DNA of 64,000 nt from JAUWCL01 sp964599375. Its GTDB lineage: Bacteria; Krumholzibacteriota; Krumholzibacteriia; Krumholzibacteriales; Krumholzibacteriaceae. The stretch spans positions 1 to 64,000 of the forward strand of contig CAZREW010000009.1 of the NCBI GenBank assembly GCA_964599375.1. The letters are read 5' to 3'. This document shows positions 49,236 to 57,869 of the stretch, piece after piece; within the stretch, counting starts at the first letter, position 1; each line of letters starts with the position of its first letter. Made by a program: the position numbers and the translations under genes. Under the pieces are notes generated by a model. It was given only the letters and a program-made list of their open reading frames with translations. It was not told the DNA's origin and ran no database searches.

Positions 49236-49825
49236 GCGAGGGACTTGCGTTCTACGCGATCTTTTTCGCGGCGATCTTCACGAACAACATCCTGCTGACG
49301 AATTACCTCGGCATGTGCTCCTTTCTCGCCGTATCGAGGGAAGTGGACACGTCTGTGGGGCTCGGCTGGGCAGTCGTGTTTGTCATGACCACGACGAGTG
49401 TGCTTAACTGGCTCGCCTACCACTTCATCCTGATCCCCCTGGACCTCACCTATCTGAGATTCGTTGTTTTCATCGTCATCATCGCGGCTTTCGTGCAGAT
49501 CGTGGAGATGATCATCGAAAGGGTCTCTGACAAGCTGTACATCGCGCTGGGGATCTTCCTGCCGCTGATAACGGTCAACTGCGCTATACTGGGCGTAAGC
49601 CTCTTCATGGTCATCCGTGACTACACATTCGTCAATTCCATCTTCTTCGGGCTGGGTAGCGGTATCGGGTGGATGGTCGCGATCATCGCGATGGCCGGGA
49701 TCAGGCAGAAGATGGCCCGGTCGCGTGTGCCAAGAGCGCTCGCGGGAGCGGGGATCGCTCTTATCATAGCGGGCATAATGGCTTTGGCGTTCATGGGCTT
49801 TTCAGGGATGCTCAAGATTACCTGA
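49232..49825 (+). CDS. nqrE: NqrE/RnfA-family membrane subunit
   Basis: A 197-residue six-helix protein with FTNNILLTNYLGMCSFLAVSRE and LGIFLPLITVNCAILGVS, the NqrE/RnfA pair of Cys-bearing half-helices. It partners NqrD around the central Fe-S centre. The ATG at 49232 is coupled to nqrD; the frame open further upstream is a shadow. Confidence 0.92.
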   Translation: MSEGLAFYAIFFAAIFTNNILLTNYLGMCSFLAVSREVDTSVGLGWAVVFVMTTTSVLNWLAYHFILIPLDLTYLRFVVFIVIIAAFVQIVEMIIERVSDKLYIALGIFLPLITVNCAILGVSLFMVIRDYTFVNSIFFGLGSGIGWMVAIIAMAGIRQKMARSRVPRALAGAGIALIIAGIMALAFMGFSGMLKIT

Positions 49826-49846
49826 CAGAAGGGGAGTCCGTATACC

Positions 49847-50956
49847 TTGTCTCCCGCGGTGCAGATATTGATTGGCGTAGGCGCGATCAGCGCGATAACG
49901 ACGATACTCGCCGTCATCATGGTGATCGCCGACGCGACTATCGGCAACTACGGCGAAGTCAAGATAAGGATCAACGAAGAGAAGGATATAGCGGTCGAGG
50001 GCGGCAGGCCTCTACTCTCGTCACTGATGGAAGAGAAGATATTCATCCCTTCCGCATGCGGAGGCCGGGGATCATGCGGCCTTTGCAAGGTAAAGGTCAC
50101 GTCTGATGTCGGTGAACACCTGCCCACGGAGCTGCCCTGGCTTTCCGAGGATGAGAGAAAGGATAACGTGCGGCTCTCCTGCCAGCTCAAGGTCAAGAAG
50201 GACATTTCGATACAGATTCCCGAGGAGCTTTTCAATGTCAGGGAATTCGAGTGCGAGGTCGCCTCGATCGTCGATCTGACGTACGACATCAAGGAGGTCA
50301 TCCTTCGCCTGAAGGAACCGCCGCAGATGAAGTTCAAGGCGGGCCAGTTCATACAGTTCGAGGTCCCCGAGTACGAGCTCACCTCGGAACCGGTCTACCG
50401 GGCATATTCGATAGCCTCTCAGCCGTCCCGCAGCGGCGAGATAGAACTGGAGATCAGGCTCGTCCCGAACGGGATATGCACAACGTATGTATTCGAGCAT
50501 CTCAAGGTGGGGGACCCGGTCACGATCAACGGGCCCTACGGGCAATTTTACCTGCGGGACACGGACGCGCGCGTGATCTTTGTCGCCGGAGGCTCGGGAA
50601 ACGCGCCGATAAAGTCGATCCTGTACGATATGCTCGAGAAGGGTATCAGGCGCGAGGCGGTATATTTCTTCGGTGCCCGCAGCTTGAAAGACCTCTTTCT
50701 CGCGGACGAGATGAAGGAGCTCGAGGGCAGGCTCGCCGGGTTCAGTTACGTTCCCTGTCTCTCGCAGCCCATTCCCGAGGATAAGTGGGAGGGGGAGGCG
50801 GGTCGTGTGACGGATGTGCTGGACAGGATGGTAGGTTCGGGCGAGAACACCGAGGCCTACCTGTGCGGCAGCCCCGGCATGATAGAGGCGGTCGTAGAGG
50901 TCCTTAAAAAGAAGGGAATACCCGAGGAGAAGATCTATTACGACAAGTTCGCATGA
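49847..50956 (+). CDS. nqrF: NqrF-type NADH dehydrogenase subunit
   Basis: The 369-residue protein has an N-terminal helix (about 5-30), a 2Fe-2S ferredoxin domain (C71, C77, C80, C112) and a ferredoxin-NADP-reductase-like part. FAD binds at RAYSIAS (185-191) and NADH near AGGSGNAPIKS (248-258), with a terminal Y-Y-D-K-F. It takes electrons from NADH into the pump. The start is a TTG with GGGGAG upstream. The Rnf set has no such gene; it uses RnfB/RnfC instead. Confidence 0.92.
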   Translation: MSPAVQILIGVGAISAITTILAVIMVIADATIGNYGEVKIRINEEKDIAVEGGRPLLSSLMEEKIFIPSACGGRGSCGLCKVKVTSDVGEHLPTELPWLSEDERKDNVRLSCQLKVKKDISIQIPEELFNVREFECEVASIVDLTYDIKEVILRLKEPPQMKFKAGQFIQFEVPEYELTSEPVYRAYSIASQPSRSGEIELEIRLVPNGICTTYVFEHLKVGDPVTINGPYGQFYLRDTDARVIFVAGGSGNAPIKSILYDMLEKGIRREAVYFFGARSLKDLFLADEMKELEGRLAGFSYVPCLSQPIPEDKWEGEAGRVTDVLDRMVGSGENTEAYLCGSPGMIEAVVEVLKKKGIPEEKIYYDKFA

Positions 50957-50989
50957 CCCTGGCGCGTTCCTAGCACGGGAGTATGGCTG

Positions 50990-51457
50990 ATGAAACAGAC
51001 TTTACAGATGAAGGAGATCCAGGAGAGGATGAAACCGGGAGTGATCACCCGGGACGGATTCCTCGGCACGGACGATCGCAATCTCATAGACATACTCGAG
51101 GACGACGACGCCGAGGTCAAGCGGCTCGATCTGACCCATGAAAAGATCGCCGCAAGGATGCTTGAACTGCGCGAGGCCGGCAAGGAGGGGCTCGGGGATC
51201 CAGTAAGTGTCGCTCCATATTTCGAGGTACGCGTCGATATAGCCCGCGGCAAGCTCCCCTGCCCGTTCGGGCACCGGGGACTGATCCGGAAGACCTTCAT
51301 AATCGTGAAGAACCTTGAGACTTCCCGCCACATTACTTATACAGACATGAACGTCCACTTGATCGCGGAGCACGGCTTCTACCAGGGAAAGGGCTCTTTC
51401 TATCGCATGGAACCTGCTGATCTCAAGGATATTCTGGATATCATCCCGCCGGGATAG
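50990..51457 (+). CDS. conserved hypothetical cytosolic protein
   Basis: A 155-residue protein with no signal or TM. It reads as a compact alpha/beta protein (HEKIAARMLELREAGKEGLG, YFEVRVDIARGKLPCPFG, ITYTDMNVHLIAEHGFYQGKGSFYRM, L..IL...P at the end). I do not recognise the family. It follows nqrF by 33 bases on the same strand and might share its transcript; a 105-bp gap separates it from the next gene. Confidence 0.55.
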   Translation: MKQTLQMKEIQERMKPGVITRDGFLGTDDRNLIDILEDDDAEVKRLDLTHEKIAARMLELREAGKEGLGDPVSVAPYFEVRVDIARGKLPCPFGHRGLIRKTFIIVKNLETSRHITYTDMNVHLIAEHGFYQGKGSFYRMEPADLKDILDIIPPG

Positions 51458-51562
51458 CTGAACATCCTTCCGTAAATATGCTATGCCGGGCGGCCGATCA
51501 GTGATACGCTCACTACAGGGGTATAGGGGCATTTACTGCACTGTCCGGCAGGAGATTGGAAG

Positions 51563-51955
51563 ATGCCCGTCAGGACTATTGATCATATCGAGAAGGATCT
51601 GACTGAGCACATCGCCACAGGTGATGTGCTGGACGAAGAGATGTTCGAGGCCCAGAGACAGTTCTTTGAGAAAGGCCCCACGAGGCTTCAGCTCTGGGAC
51701 TTGACGGAGTGCTCCATGGCAGGCATCACTATGGGCGGCATGCGGACTTTCATCGAGAAGGCCACCCGGTTCGGAAAGGCAAGGAAAAACGGGAGGACGG
51801 CGGTCGTTGTCAGCACCCAGCTGCAGTACGGGCTTGCCAGGATGGCCGAGACATTCACGGAATTGGCTTCTGTTCCATATGAGGTTCAAGTATTCAGAAG
51901 TAAAGAAGAAGCTCATGCCTGGCTCAACGAAGAACTGGAAGGAGACAAGAGATGA
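51563..51955 (+). CDS. SpoIIAA/STAS-like protein
   Basis: A 130-residue protein with the alternating beta/alpha pattern of the SpoIIAA-like STAS group: TRLQLWDLTECSMAGITMGGMRTFIEKATRFGKARKNGRTAVVVSTQLQYGLARMAETF, then a C-terminal VQVFRSKEEAHAWLNEEL, which is very typical of the group. Function is unknown beyond likely protein or lipid interaction. It overlaps the next gene by 4 bp. Confidence 0.7.
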   Translation: MPVRTIDHIEKDLTEHIATGDVLDEEMFEAQRQFFEKGPTRLQLWDLTECSMAGITMGGMRTFIEKATRFGKARKNGRTAVVVSTQLQYGLARMAETFTELASVPYEVQVFRSKEEAHAWLNEELEGDKR

Positions 51956-52308
51956 AAAAGACCCCACTCTACGTGTCGGCGAGTACGGTCAAGAGCATCT
52001 GGCAGGAGTATCGTATCTACGGTAACCGGGTCGAGATAGACACTCACTTCGGCTGCATGACGATTCCGTTCGAGCACATCGAAAGTGTCGAGGTGTCCGA
52101 GTCCGAGGTAAAGGGCCTGATGAGGGGGGATCTTCATCTGAAGGGCTTCCGGCCGGCCCTTAAGGTCGATTGGGCGAATTTCGTCGAACATGTCGTCATC
52201 GACAAGAGCGGCGGGTATATACACAGGATCCTTCTCACCCCTGACGATCCCGAAAAGTTCAAGGCAGCTCTTGACGAGGCACTTGCCCGCTACGGGGAGG
52301 GCGGTTGA
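51952..52308 (+). CDS. small PH-like domain protein
   Basis: The 118-residue protein is mostly beta strands (GNRVEIDTHFGCMTIPFEHIESVEVSES, HVVIDKSGGYIHRILLTPDDPEKF) followed by a C-terminal helix, the shape of bacterial PH-like domains. No catalytic motif. Overlap at both ends with the STAS-like gene and the CPBP gene makes a coupled trio. Confidence 0.55.
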   Translation: MKKTPLYVSASTVKSIWQEYRIYGNRVEIDTHFGCMTIPFEHIESVEVSESEVKGLMRGDLHLKGFRPALKVDWANFVEHVVIDKSGGYIHRILLTPDDPEKFKAALDEALARYGEGG

Positions 52309-52955
52309 CGGGCCGGTCGGAGAGCGTCAAGTTGCCGGTAAAAAGGAATAATGGCGTACTGCTGCTTCCGTGCGTCGCCGTTCTCGCGGGGTTGCAGCTC
52401 TTCAGGTCCGCCTGGGCCGCTATACTTCTCTATCATGCCGTCATCATCATATATCTTGTCCTTACCAGCGGCGGCCGTCCCCGTCCGGGACTGATTCAGG
52501 GCTGGAATGCCCCGGCCGGCGTGGGAATGATCATTCTGTGCGCGTCCAGCGGGCCGCTTCTCGTATTTCTCTGGCCCGTGATATCGGATGTAAGGGACGA
52601 CCTGCCCGCTGCTCTCGAGTCATTCGGGCTTCGCGGGGCCTGGATGTATCTTTTCGCGGCGTATTTTGTCACGGTCCATCCGGTCCTCGAGGAGTGTTTC
52701 TGGAGAGGCGCGATGGCGCCTGCGGACCGGAGGATCGGTACCGTCGATATGGCTTTCGCCGCGTATCATGTCCTGGTCCTTGTCCACTTTCTCAAGTTTC
52801 CATGGGTGATAGCCGCAGCACTTCTTCTGGTGCTCGTCTCGTGGCTGTGGAGGCGAGTAGCCGAATATAGTCGAGGACTTGCGATCCCGATATTCTCCCA
52901 CATCGCGGCGGGGCTGGGAGTGATGACAGCCGCTTTTATCATCGCCTCTCGATAA
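52305..52955 (+). CDS. CPBP-family intramembrane protease
   Basis: A 216-residue polytopic membrane protein with the CPBP/CAAX-protease signature: HPVLEECFWRG with E129, E130 and R134, then His residues in the later helices (AAYHVLVLVHF, FSHIAAG). Family members are glutamic-type membrane proteases or self-immunity factors; the target here is unknown. The TTG start overlaps the upstream stop. It may act with the STAS- and PH-like proteins, judging by overlap alone. Confidence 0.8.
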   Translation: MTGRSESVKLPVKRNNGVLLLPCVAVLAGLQLFRSAWAAILLYHAVIIIYLVLTSGGRPRPGLIQGWNAPAGVGMIILCASSGPLLVFLWPVISDVRDDLPAALESFGLRGAWMYLFAAYFVTVHPVLEECFWRGAMAPADRRIGTVDMAFAAYHVLVLVHFLKFPWVIAAALLLVLVSWLWRRVAEYSRGLAIPIFSHIAAGLGVMTAAFIIASR

Positions 52956-53054
52956 TCCTTCCCAGCCGACGCCATGATTCCGGCTTGCGCTTTCGCCTGC
53001 CGATAAGTGATAATCACTGGGGTGATCGATTGTATCCGGATTGCTGGTGAATGT

Positions 53055-54212
53055 ATGAGAAGACCCTGCGGGATAACGATTTTGCCGGTCCTGATCGCGG
53101 CGCTTGTCCTGGTACCGTCCTGCTTCGACAATGATCTGTCAGTTGACAGTCCGCGTCCTGAGATGCCCCCGCCCAGGGTGGCCTTCGGCTCTCAGGTCAG
53201 GTACGGCGTCTGCTGCGGACCGACTTCGATGTGCTGCTCGGATTTCAATAGTGACGGTTACGGCGATATCGTGACGGGAAACAGCGCTTCGGATGACATA
53301 TCGATATTTCTGGGCAGAGGGGATGGGACATTCGGAGATCCTGTGAAGTTCGGGGCAGGAGATTCGCCGAGCATGGTCTGCAGCTCCGATCTTGATTCGG
53401 ACGGAAATGTCGATCTGGCAGTGGCGAATTTCGATTCAGGAGATATCTCCGTGCTTCTAGGATACGGCGACGGGACTTTCGCCCAGGCAGCCAGTTATGA
53501 CGCCGGCCTGGAGCCGAGAGCGATATGCGCGGAAGATCTCAACGGAGACATGAATAACGATCTTGCTGTCGCTAATTCAGGGTCAGGCAGCGTCTCGATA
53601 CTTATCGGAAACGGTGATGGGACATTCTGCGAGTCTGACAGCGTCATAGTCGATACATATCCGTCTTCCGTCGCCTCGTGTGACATGAACGGTGATGGAA
53701 ATATTGATCTTGCGGTGGCGAACTGGAGGGGGAATTCCATCTCGATACTTTTCGGTCGGGGAGACGCGACATTCGAAAGCGGAATCAGGTATATGATGGC
53801 CGACGATCCGTACTATATTCACGCTGGTGATCTCGACGGTGACGGTAACATCGATCTGGTCGTGGTGAGTGTCAATTGCTACTCCATCCAGATCCTGATG
53901 GGGAGCGAAGACGGGACCATTGCCGTCGCCGGGCGATATTATGGTCCTGGCGGGCCCTCATGTGTAGATGCCGGAGATCTGGATGGGGATGGGGATCTCG
54001 ACCTTGCTGTTTCAAACTGGAACACACTGGAAGTCTCCGTGCTTCTAGGGGACGGATCAGGGAAATTCGCTCCTTCCGCGAATTACAGGGCAGGGGATGG
54101 GGGTCTTGCGGTGCTGTGCCGGGACCTCGACGGCGATTCGGACATCGATCTCCTGCTTGCAAACCGTATCTCCAGCGACATCTCTGTACTTCTGAACGAG
54201 ACGAACGATTGA
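53055..54212 (+). CDS. FG-GAP/VCBS repeat lipoprotein
   Basis: A 385-residue protein with a lipobox (LVPSC, C23) and about seven FG-GAP-type repeats from residue 60 to the end. Each has a Ca-binding loop (D.N.DG..D, DLDSDGNVDLAVANF, DLDGDGDLDLAVSNW) and ISVLLG.GDGTF. It should form a surface-exposed beta-propeller. The frame is open to 53007, but the ATG at 53055 starts the signal sequence. A role in binding extracellular ligands is likely; the ligand is unknown. Confidence 0.82.
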   Translation: MRRPCGITILPVLIAALVLVPSCFDNDLSVDSPRPEMPPPRVAFGSQVRYGVCCGPTSMCCSDFNSDGYGDIVTGNSASDDISIFLGRGDGTFGDPVKFGAGDSPSMVCSSDLDSDGNVDLAVANFDSGDISVLLGYGDGTFAQAASYDAGLEPRAICAEDLNGDMNNDLAVANSGSGSVSILIGNGDGTFCESDSVIVDTYPSSVASCDMNGDGNIDLAVANWRGNSISILFGRGDATFESGIRYMMADDPYYIHAGDLDGDGNIDLVVVSVNCYSIQILMGSEDGTIAVAGRYYGPGGPSCVDAGDLDGDGDLDLAVSNWNTLEVSVLLGDGSGKFAPSANYRAGDGGLAVLCRDLDGDSDIDLLLANRISSDISVLLNETND

Positions 54213-54213
54213 A

Positions 54214-54675
54214 TTGAGGATATGGACCTTTCATACCAGGTACCTGGACAGGCAGGGGATCCTCGCGCTCTGGCGCGAGTCGCTGCTAGCACAGAAGGTG
54301 CTGCGCGGGGAGACAAGGGGTTACAAGGCTCATTCCCAGCTGGAACGCTTCAGGGACCACCCGGACCCGGTCGGCGCGATAGGGTTCTATCTCGCCGCCG
54401 TCCATGACGAATCGGTCGCTCGAGCGTACGGATTCGACCGGTCAAAGATATTCTCTGAATCCACTGTCGCGAGGATCGAAGAGACCAGAGGCCAGCTGCT
54501 GTTCGAATGGGGGCACTTTCTGGCCAAGATCGCCGTAAGGGATCCGCGGCGATACAGATCGCTTAAGGACCTGGATGATCCGGAACCACATCCGTTATTC
54601 CGCGTAATCGAGGGAGAAGTGAGGGCCTGGGAGAGATCTGAAGGGAATCGTACCGCCGGTAAAAGGCGGACTTGA
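54214..54675 (+). CDS. pyrimidine dimer DNA glycosylase-family protein
   Basis: The 153-residue protein matches the Pyr_excise-type family related to T4 endonuclease V: MRIWTFHTRYLDRQGILALWRESLLAQKVLRG, TRGYKAHSQLERF, DPVGAIGFYLAAVHDESVARAYGFD. I recall MRLW-L-P-x-L at the start of homologues, which supports the TTG at 54214. Such enzymes cut UV photoproducts; activity here is not proven. It starts one base after the FG-GAP gene ends. Confidence 0.75.
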   Translation: MRIWTFHTRYLDRQGILALWRESLLAQKVLRGETRGYKAHSQLERFRDHPDPVGAIGFYLAAVHDESVARAYGFDRSKIFSESTVARIEETRGQLLFEWGHFLAKIAVRDPRRYRSLKDLDDPEPHPLFRVIEGEVRAWERSEGNRTAGKRRT

Positions 54676-54687
54676 CAAGGGGGGATC

Positions 54688-55245
54688 ATGAAAAGGATCG
54701 TCATCGCGGGGCTCTTGGGCAGCCTGACGCTTATCGTATGGATGGTCGTCGTGAACGGGCTGCTTGGTTTCAGCGCCGGCCTGAATATGAAGCGGATCGA
54801 TAACGAGCGCGAGGTATACGAGACTCTCAGGGATAATGTGCCGCAGCCGGGTAGATATGTAATCAATCCCGATACGACGGCGGAGGGACGATTCCTCGAG
54901 GGGGAGCCCGTATTCAGCGTACTTTATGGTGGTATGGGGCACGGCTCCGCGGGAGGGCATGCGATTGCCGGGCTTGTCGTGATGCTGATCGTCCCCGTGA
55001 CAGGCGCCTGGCTGCTTTCTCAGTCATCGGACAGGGTGCTTTCGAGTTATCCCAGAAAGGTGCTGTATTTCTTCGCGCTGGGCCTTCTGATAGCTCTCTT
55101 CAGTGATTTCAACAAATTCGGCATCGGCGGTTATCCTCTCAGGGACACCCTTGTGCTTGGGCTGCATGACATAGTGCTGTGGACCATCGTCGGTCTTGTG
55201 ATCGCTTGGAGGATCAGGCCGGCCGGCGGATATTCCTTGGCTTGA
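54688..55245 (+). CDS. membrane protein, unknown
   Basis: A 185-residue protein with an N-terminal helix (about 5-28), a polar periplasm-like loop (35-85) and three more helices (about 90-112, 127-145 and 155-174). No family recognised. AAGGGG lies before its ATG. It follows the glycosylase-like gene by 12 bases. Confidence 0.6.
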   Translation: MKRIVIAGLLGSLTLIVWMVVVNGLLGFSAGLNMKRIDNEREVYETLRDNVPQPGRYVINPDTTAEGRFLEGEPVFSVLYGGMGHGSAGGHAIAGLVVMLIVPVTGAWLLSQSSDRVLSSYPRKVLYFFALGLLIALFSDFNKFGIGGYPLRDTLVLGLHDIVLWTIVGLVIAWRIRPAGGYSLA

Positions 55246-55257
55246 CCAGCAAGCAAA

Positions 55258-55286
55258 TTGACACATCAGTAAGCAGCCTCTATGCT
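55258..55286 (+). promoter_or_regulatory. sigma70-type promoter of class III aminotransferase
   Basis: TTGACA (55258-55263), a 17-bp spacer and TATGCT (55281-55286), a strong match. The predicted start near 55293 leaves about 20 nt containing AAAGGAGGG before the ATG at 55315. Confidence 0.7.
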
Positions 55287-55314
55287 TGCTCCGGTAAGGA
55301 TAAAGGAGGGCTGG

Positions 55315-56523
55315 ATGATCATGCCCGGAAATGAAAGCCTCCTCGTATGGTATCCCGGTCACGAACTTCTCCTGCGTGACATCGTCCGCGCCGAGAACTG
55401 CCATCTGTTCGATTCGGCCGGAGTGAGGTATATCGACCTCGAGTCTGGCGTCTGGTGCACGTCTATAGGCCACGGGAATCCGCGCATAAAGAAAGTCATA
55501 GAGGAGCAGTACGCAAGGTACGGTCACTCCGGATTCAACTATTCGGGCGGCGTGGTCGAGGAGGCGGCTGAAGCTATAATGACCCTGACAGGGTGCAGCG
55601 GTGGCCGCTGTGTCTTCCTCTGCTCGGGGAGCGAGGCCGTCGAGTATGGGGTCAGGCTCGCCGAGGCGGTAATCGACAGGCCCTTGATGATGACGATGGC
55701 CGATTCCTATTTCGGCGCGTACGGTTCGGCGGCCAGAAGAGAGGAGGGCGGCTGGTTCCTTTTCGACTGGTTTCCATGCGCCGACTGTCCATTCGAGGAT
55801 GACTGCATGGAAGGGTGTGACCGCTGGGCGTCTATCCCTTTTGACCGGATCGGAGGTTTTCTTTTCGAGCCGGGGAGCTCCTCCGGCCTCGTCAGGTTCC
55901 CTCCGTTGAAACTCGTCCGGCGTATTGCCGAGACTGTCAAAGGAGAAGGCGGGCTTGTGCTGGTCAACGAAGTGACGACCGGTATCGGCCGCACGGGAAA
56001 ATGGTTTGGCTACCAGCATTACGGGATATCACCTGACATCGTCGCCATAGGCAAGGGCGTGGGAAACGGTTACCCTGTAAGCGTGACGACCTTCGCTCCA
56101 GGTGTCGTCGACAGGCTGGGCGGCGAACCGATGAAATACGCTCAGTCACACCAGAACGATCCGGTCGGAGCAGTGGTGGCCAGAGAAGTCATACGTGTAA
56201 TAGACGACGAGGATCTTATCGCGAGGGGCAGCAGTATCGCCGATCGCCTCATGAAAGGTTTGATAGAAATAAGCGGGCTTTCAGGGCGTATCATGGAGGT
56301 CCGCGGCAGGGGTCCCATGATCGGGATCGATCTGGATGACGGTCCCGGCGTTCCGTTCACTGTCGCTACTCATAGAGAGCTTGTCAGCAGGGGCTACATA
56401 CCCGGCCGCAGGCCGGGCGTAAACGTCATCAGGCTGGATCCGGCGCTCACGATCGAGACAGAGGATATAGAAGGATTCCTGGCCGCTTTCAGGGAAGTAC
56501 TTGGGATAGAACGGAATGGCTGA
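55315..56523 (+). CDS. class III PLP aminotransferase with Cys-rich insert
   Basis: A 402-residue aminotransferase of the acetylornithine/omega-amino-acid type. PLP Lys K247 in VAIGKGVGNGYPVS; the family D-E-V before TGIGRTG reads N218-E219-V220, so the residue facing the PLP ring nitrogen is Asn. A short loop has four Cys (C155, C158, C164, C168 in CADCPFEDDCMEGC), fit to bind a metal or Fe-S cluster. The ATG at 55315 has AAAGGAGGG upstream; earlier residues lie upstream of it. Substrate unknown. Confidence 0.83.
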   Translation: MIMPGNESLLVWYPGHELLLRDIVRAENCHLFDSAGVRYIDLESGVWCTSIGHGNPRIKKVIEEQYARYGHSGFNYSGGVVEEAAEAIMTLTGCSGGRCVFLCSGSEAVEYGVRLAEAVIDRPLMMTMADSYFGAYGSAARREEGGWFLFDWFPCADCPFEDDCMEGCDRWASIPFDRIGGFLFEPGSSSGLVRFPPLKLVRRIAETVKGEGGLVLVNEVTTGIGRTGKWFGYQHYGISPDIVAIGKGVGNGYPVSVTTFAPGVVDRLGGEPMKYAQSHQNDPVGAVVAREVIRVIDDEDLIARGSSIADRLMKGLIEISGLSGRIMEVRGRGPMIGIDLDDGPGVPFTVATHRELVSRGYIPGRRPGVNVIRLDPALTIETEDIEGFLAAFREVLGIERNG

Positions 56524-56579
56524 CCGGACAGCTGTTTCCAAACGCGGAAGAGCTGTCCGAGAGATGTAAAGGAGTGATC

Positions 56580-56822
56580 ATGACTGTCGAGATGCTGCGC
56601 GCGTTCTTCGGATGGTGTACGCTTTTAAACTGGGCCATCATGCTTATCAGTTTCATGTTCATGACTCTGGCCAGGCGCTGGACATTCAAAGTACACGCGA
56701 CCATGTTCGGTGTTTCCGATGAGGATGTTTCGAAGATCCTGTACCTGGTCATGGCGGGTTACAAGGTGGCGATCTTCATGTTCTGCATGGTCCCCTACCT
56801 CGTTCTTCGCCTCTTCACGTAG
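56580..56822 (+). CDS. DUF6868-like small membrane protein
   Basis: An 80-residue protein with two helices (about 10-28 and 52-75) either side of an amphipathic loop with conserved-looking RRWTFKVHATMFGVSDEDVSK. The family of small membrane proteins with this pattern has no known function. AAAGGAG lies about 7 nt before the ATG at 56580. Confidence 0.65.
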   Translation: MTVEMLRAFFGWCTLLNWAIMLISFMFMTLARRWTFKVHATMFGVSDEDVSKILYLVMAGYKVAIFMFCMVPYLVLRLFT

Positions 56823-56831
56823 GGACTGGAT

Positions 56832-57203
56832 ATGAGAGGGCCGGTCAACATCGAAAGGTGCTTCGAGCAGTTCGAGGATCTCTTTTCACCGAAGATCGTC
56901 GGCGAGCTCAACGGCCAGCACGTCAAGCTGGTCAGGGTGGAGGGGGACAAGGTTCCCTTTCACACGCACGATGAAGAGGACGAGCTCTTCCTCGTGCTCG
57001 ACGGAGAACTTGATATTATAGACAGTGAGGAAAAAGTGACGTTGCGGCCCGGCGAGTTCTATATCGTGCAGCGGGGGAGAGAACACCGGGTTATCCCGAG
57101 GGGGCATGTAAAGCTGCTGCTGTTCGAGCCGTCCGGCATAGAGCATACGGGCAAGGTGCGGTCAGAGATCACGAAGGATGAGCTTGATCGTCTGGATATT
57201 TGA
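56832..57203 (+). CDS. cupin-domain protein
   Basis: A 123-residue single cupin barrel. The two metal motifs are HTHDEEDELFLVLDGE and LRPGEFYIVQRGREHRV, so a metal-binding (likely Fe, Mn or Zn) cupin. No signal. Enzymatic role unknown. It begins 9 bases after the DUF6868-like gene. Confidence 0.82.
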   Translation: MRGPVNIERCFEQFEDLFSPKIVGELNGQHVKLVRVEGDKVPFHTHDEEDELFLVLDGELDIIDSEEKVTLRPGEFYIVQRGREHRVIPRGHVKLLLFEPSGIEHTGKVRSEITKDELDRLDI

Positions 57204-57256
57204 CCGCCCGTGTCCTCGTGAAGCGTCCTGACAATGTATGCAGAGGAGGAGTGCGC

Positions 57257-57724
57257 ATGAAGCTCAGGAGGTATCTTGTCCTTGCGGCCTTTATCATCAT
57301 CTGTCTTTCTGCCGGGATGATTGGGGCACGGTACGCTCCCGGCGAATGGTATTCTGGCCTGAACAAGCCTTCCTTGAATCCTCCGGCGTTCATCTTCGCG
57401 CCGGTATGGACGGTCCTCTACATACTGATGGGCATCTCCGCCTGGCTGGTCTGGATCCGGGGGAAAAACAGGAAACGGCTGCTGCCGCTGTCAGTATTTG
57501 CGGCTCAGCTTGTACTTAACGCCCTCTGGTCGTATCTGTTCTTCGGGCTCAGGCGGCCCGACCTCGGGTTCATCGATATCGTGGCGATGTTGGCACTGAT
57601 ATGGGTGACTGTCATCCTATTCCTGAAGGTAAGGCGGGCCGCAGGGCTGCTTCTTGTCCCATACCTCGCCTGGGTCAGTTTTGCGACGGTGCTGAACTAC
57701 CAGATCTGGCGGCTTAACTTGTGA
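57257..57724 (+). CDS. tspO: TspO/MBR family membrane protein
   Basis: A 155-residue five-helix protein of the TspO/peripheral-benzodiazepine-receptor family: WYSGLNKPSLNPPAFIFAPVWTVLYILMGISAWLVW and, near the end, LVPYLAWVSFATVLNYQIWRLN. Relatives bind porphyrins and affect stress responses. The ATG at 57257 matches the family start; the upstream frame is a shadow. Confidence 0.9.
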   Translation: MKLRRYLVLAAFIIICLSAGMIGARYAPGEWYSGLNKPSLNPPAFIFAPVWTVLYILMGISAWLVWIRGKNRKRLLPLSVFAAQLVLNALWSYLFFGLRRPDLGFIDIVAMLALIWVTVILFLKVRRAAGLLLVPYLAWVSFATVLNYQIWRLNL

Positions 57725-57743
57725 TCACGCAGTAGAGGGAGAG

Positions 57744-57869
57744 ATGATGAAGGTAGCCGCTTTGACCGGCAGCCCCCGGAAGGACGGGAACACGTCCGTG
57801 CTCATCGACCTGTTCCTGGGGCAGAAGATGGCCAGGCTTCTTGAAAGGGTAGAGAAAGCGAATGAATAG
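57744..57869 (+). pseudogene. truncated NAD(P)H-dependent flavodoxin-type reductase remnant
   Basis: A 41-residue frame (M-M-K-V-A-A-L-T-G-S-P-R-K-D-G-N-T-S-V-L) has the FMN-binding start of the flavodoxin/NADPH-dependent FMN reductase family, then stops after a short charged helix. About 140-160 residues of an intact member are missing. It has a ribosome site (GGGAGAG) and overlaps the next gene. It looks like a decayed gene kept by its coupling to the downstream start, or a translated leader. Confidence 0.6.
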
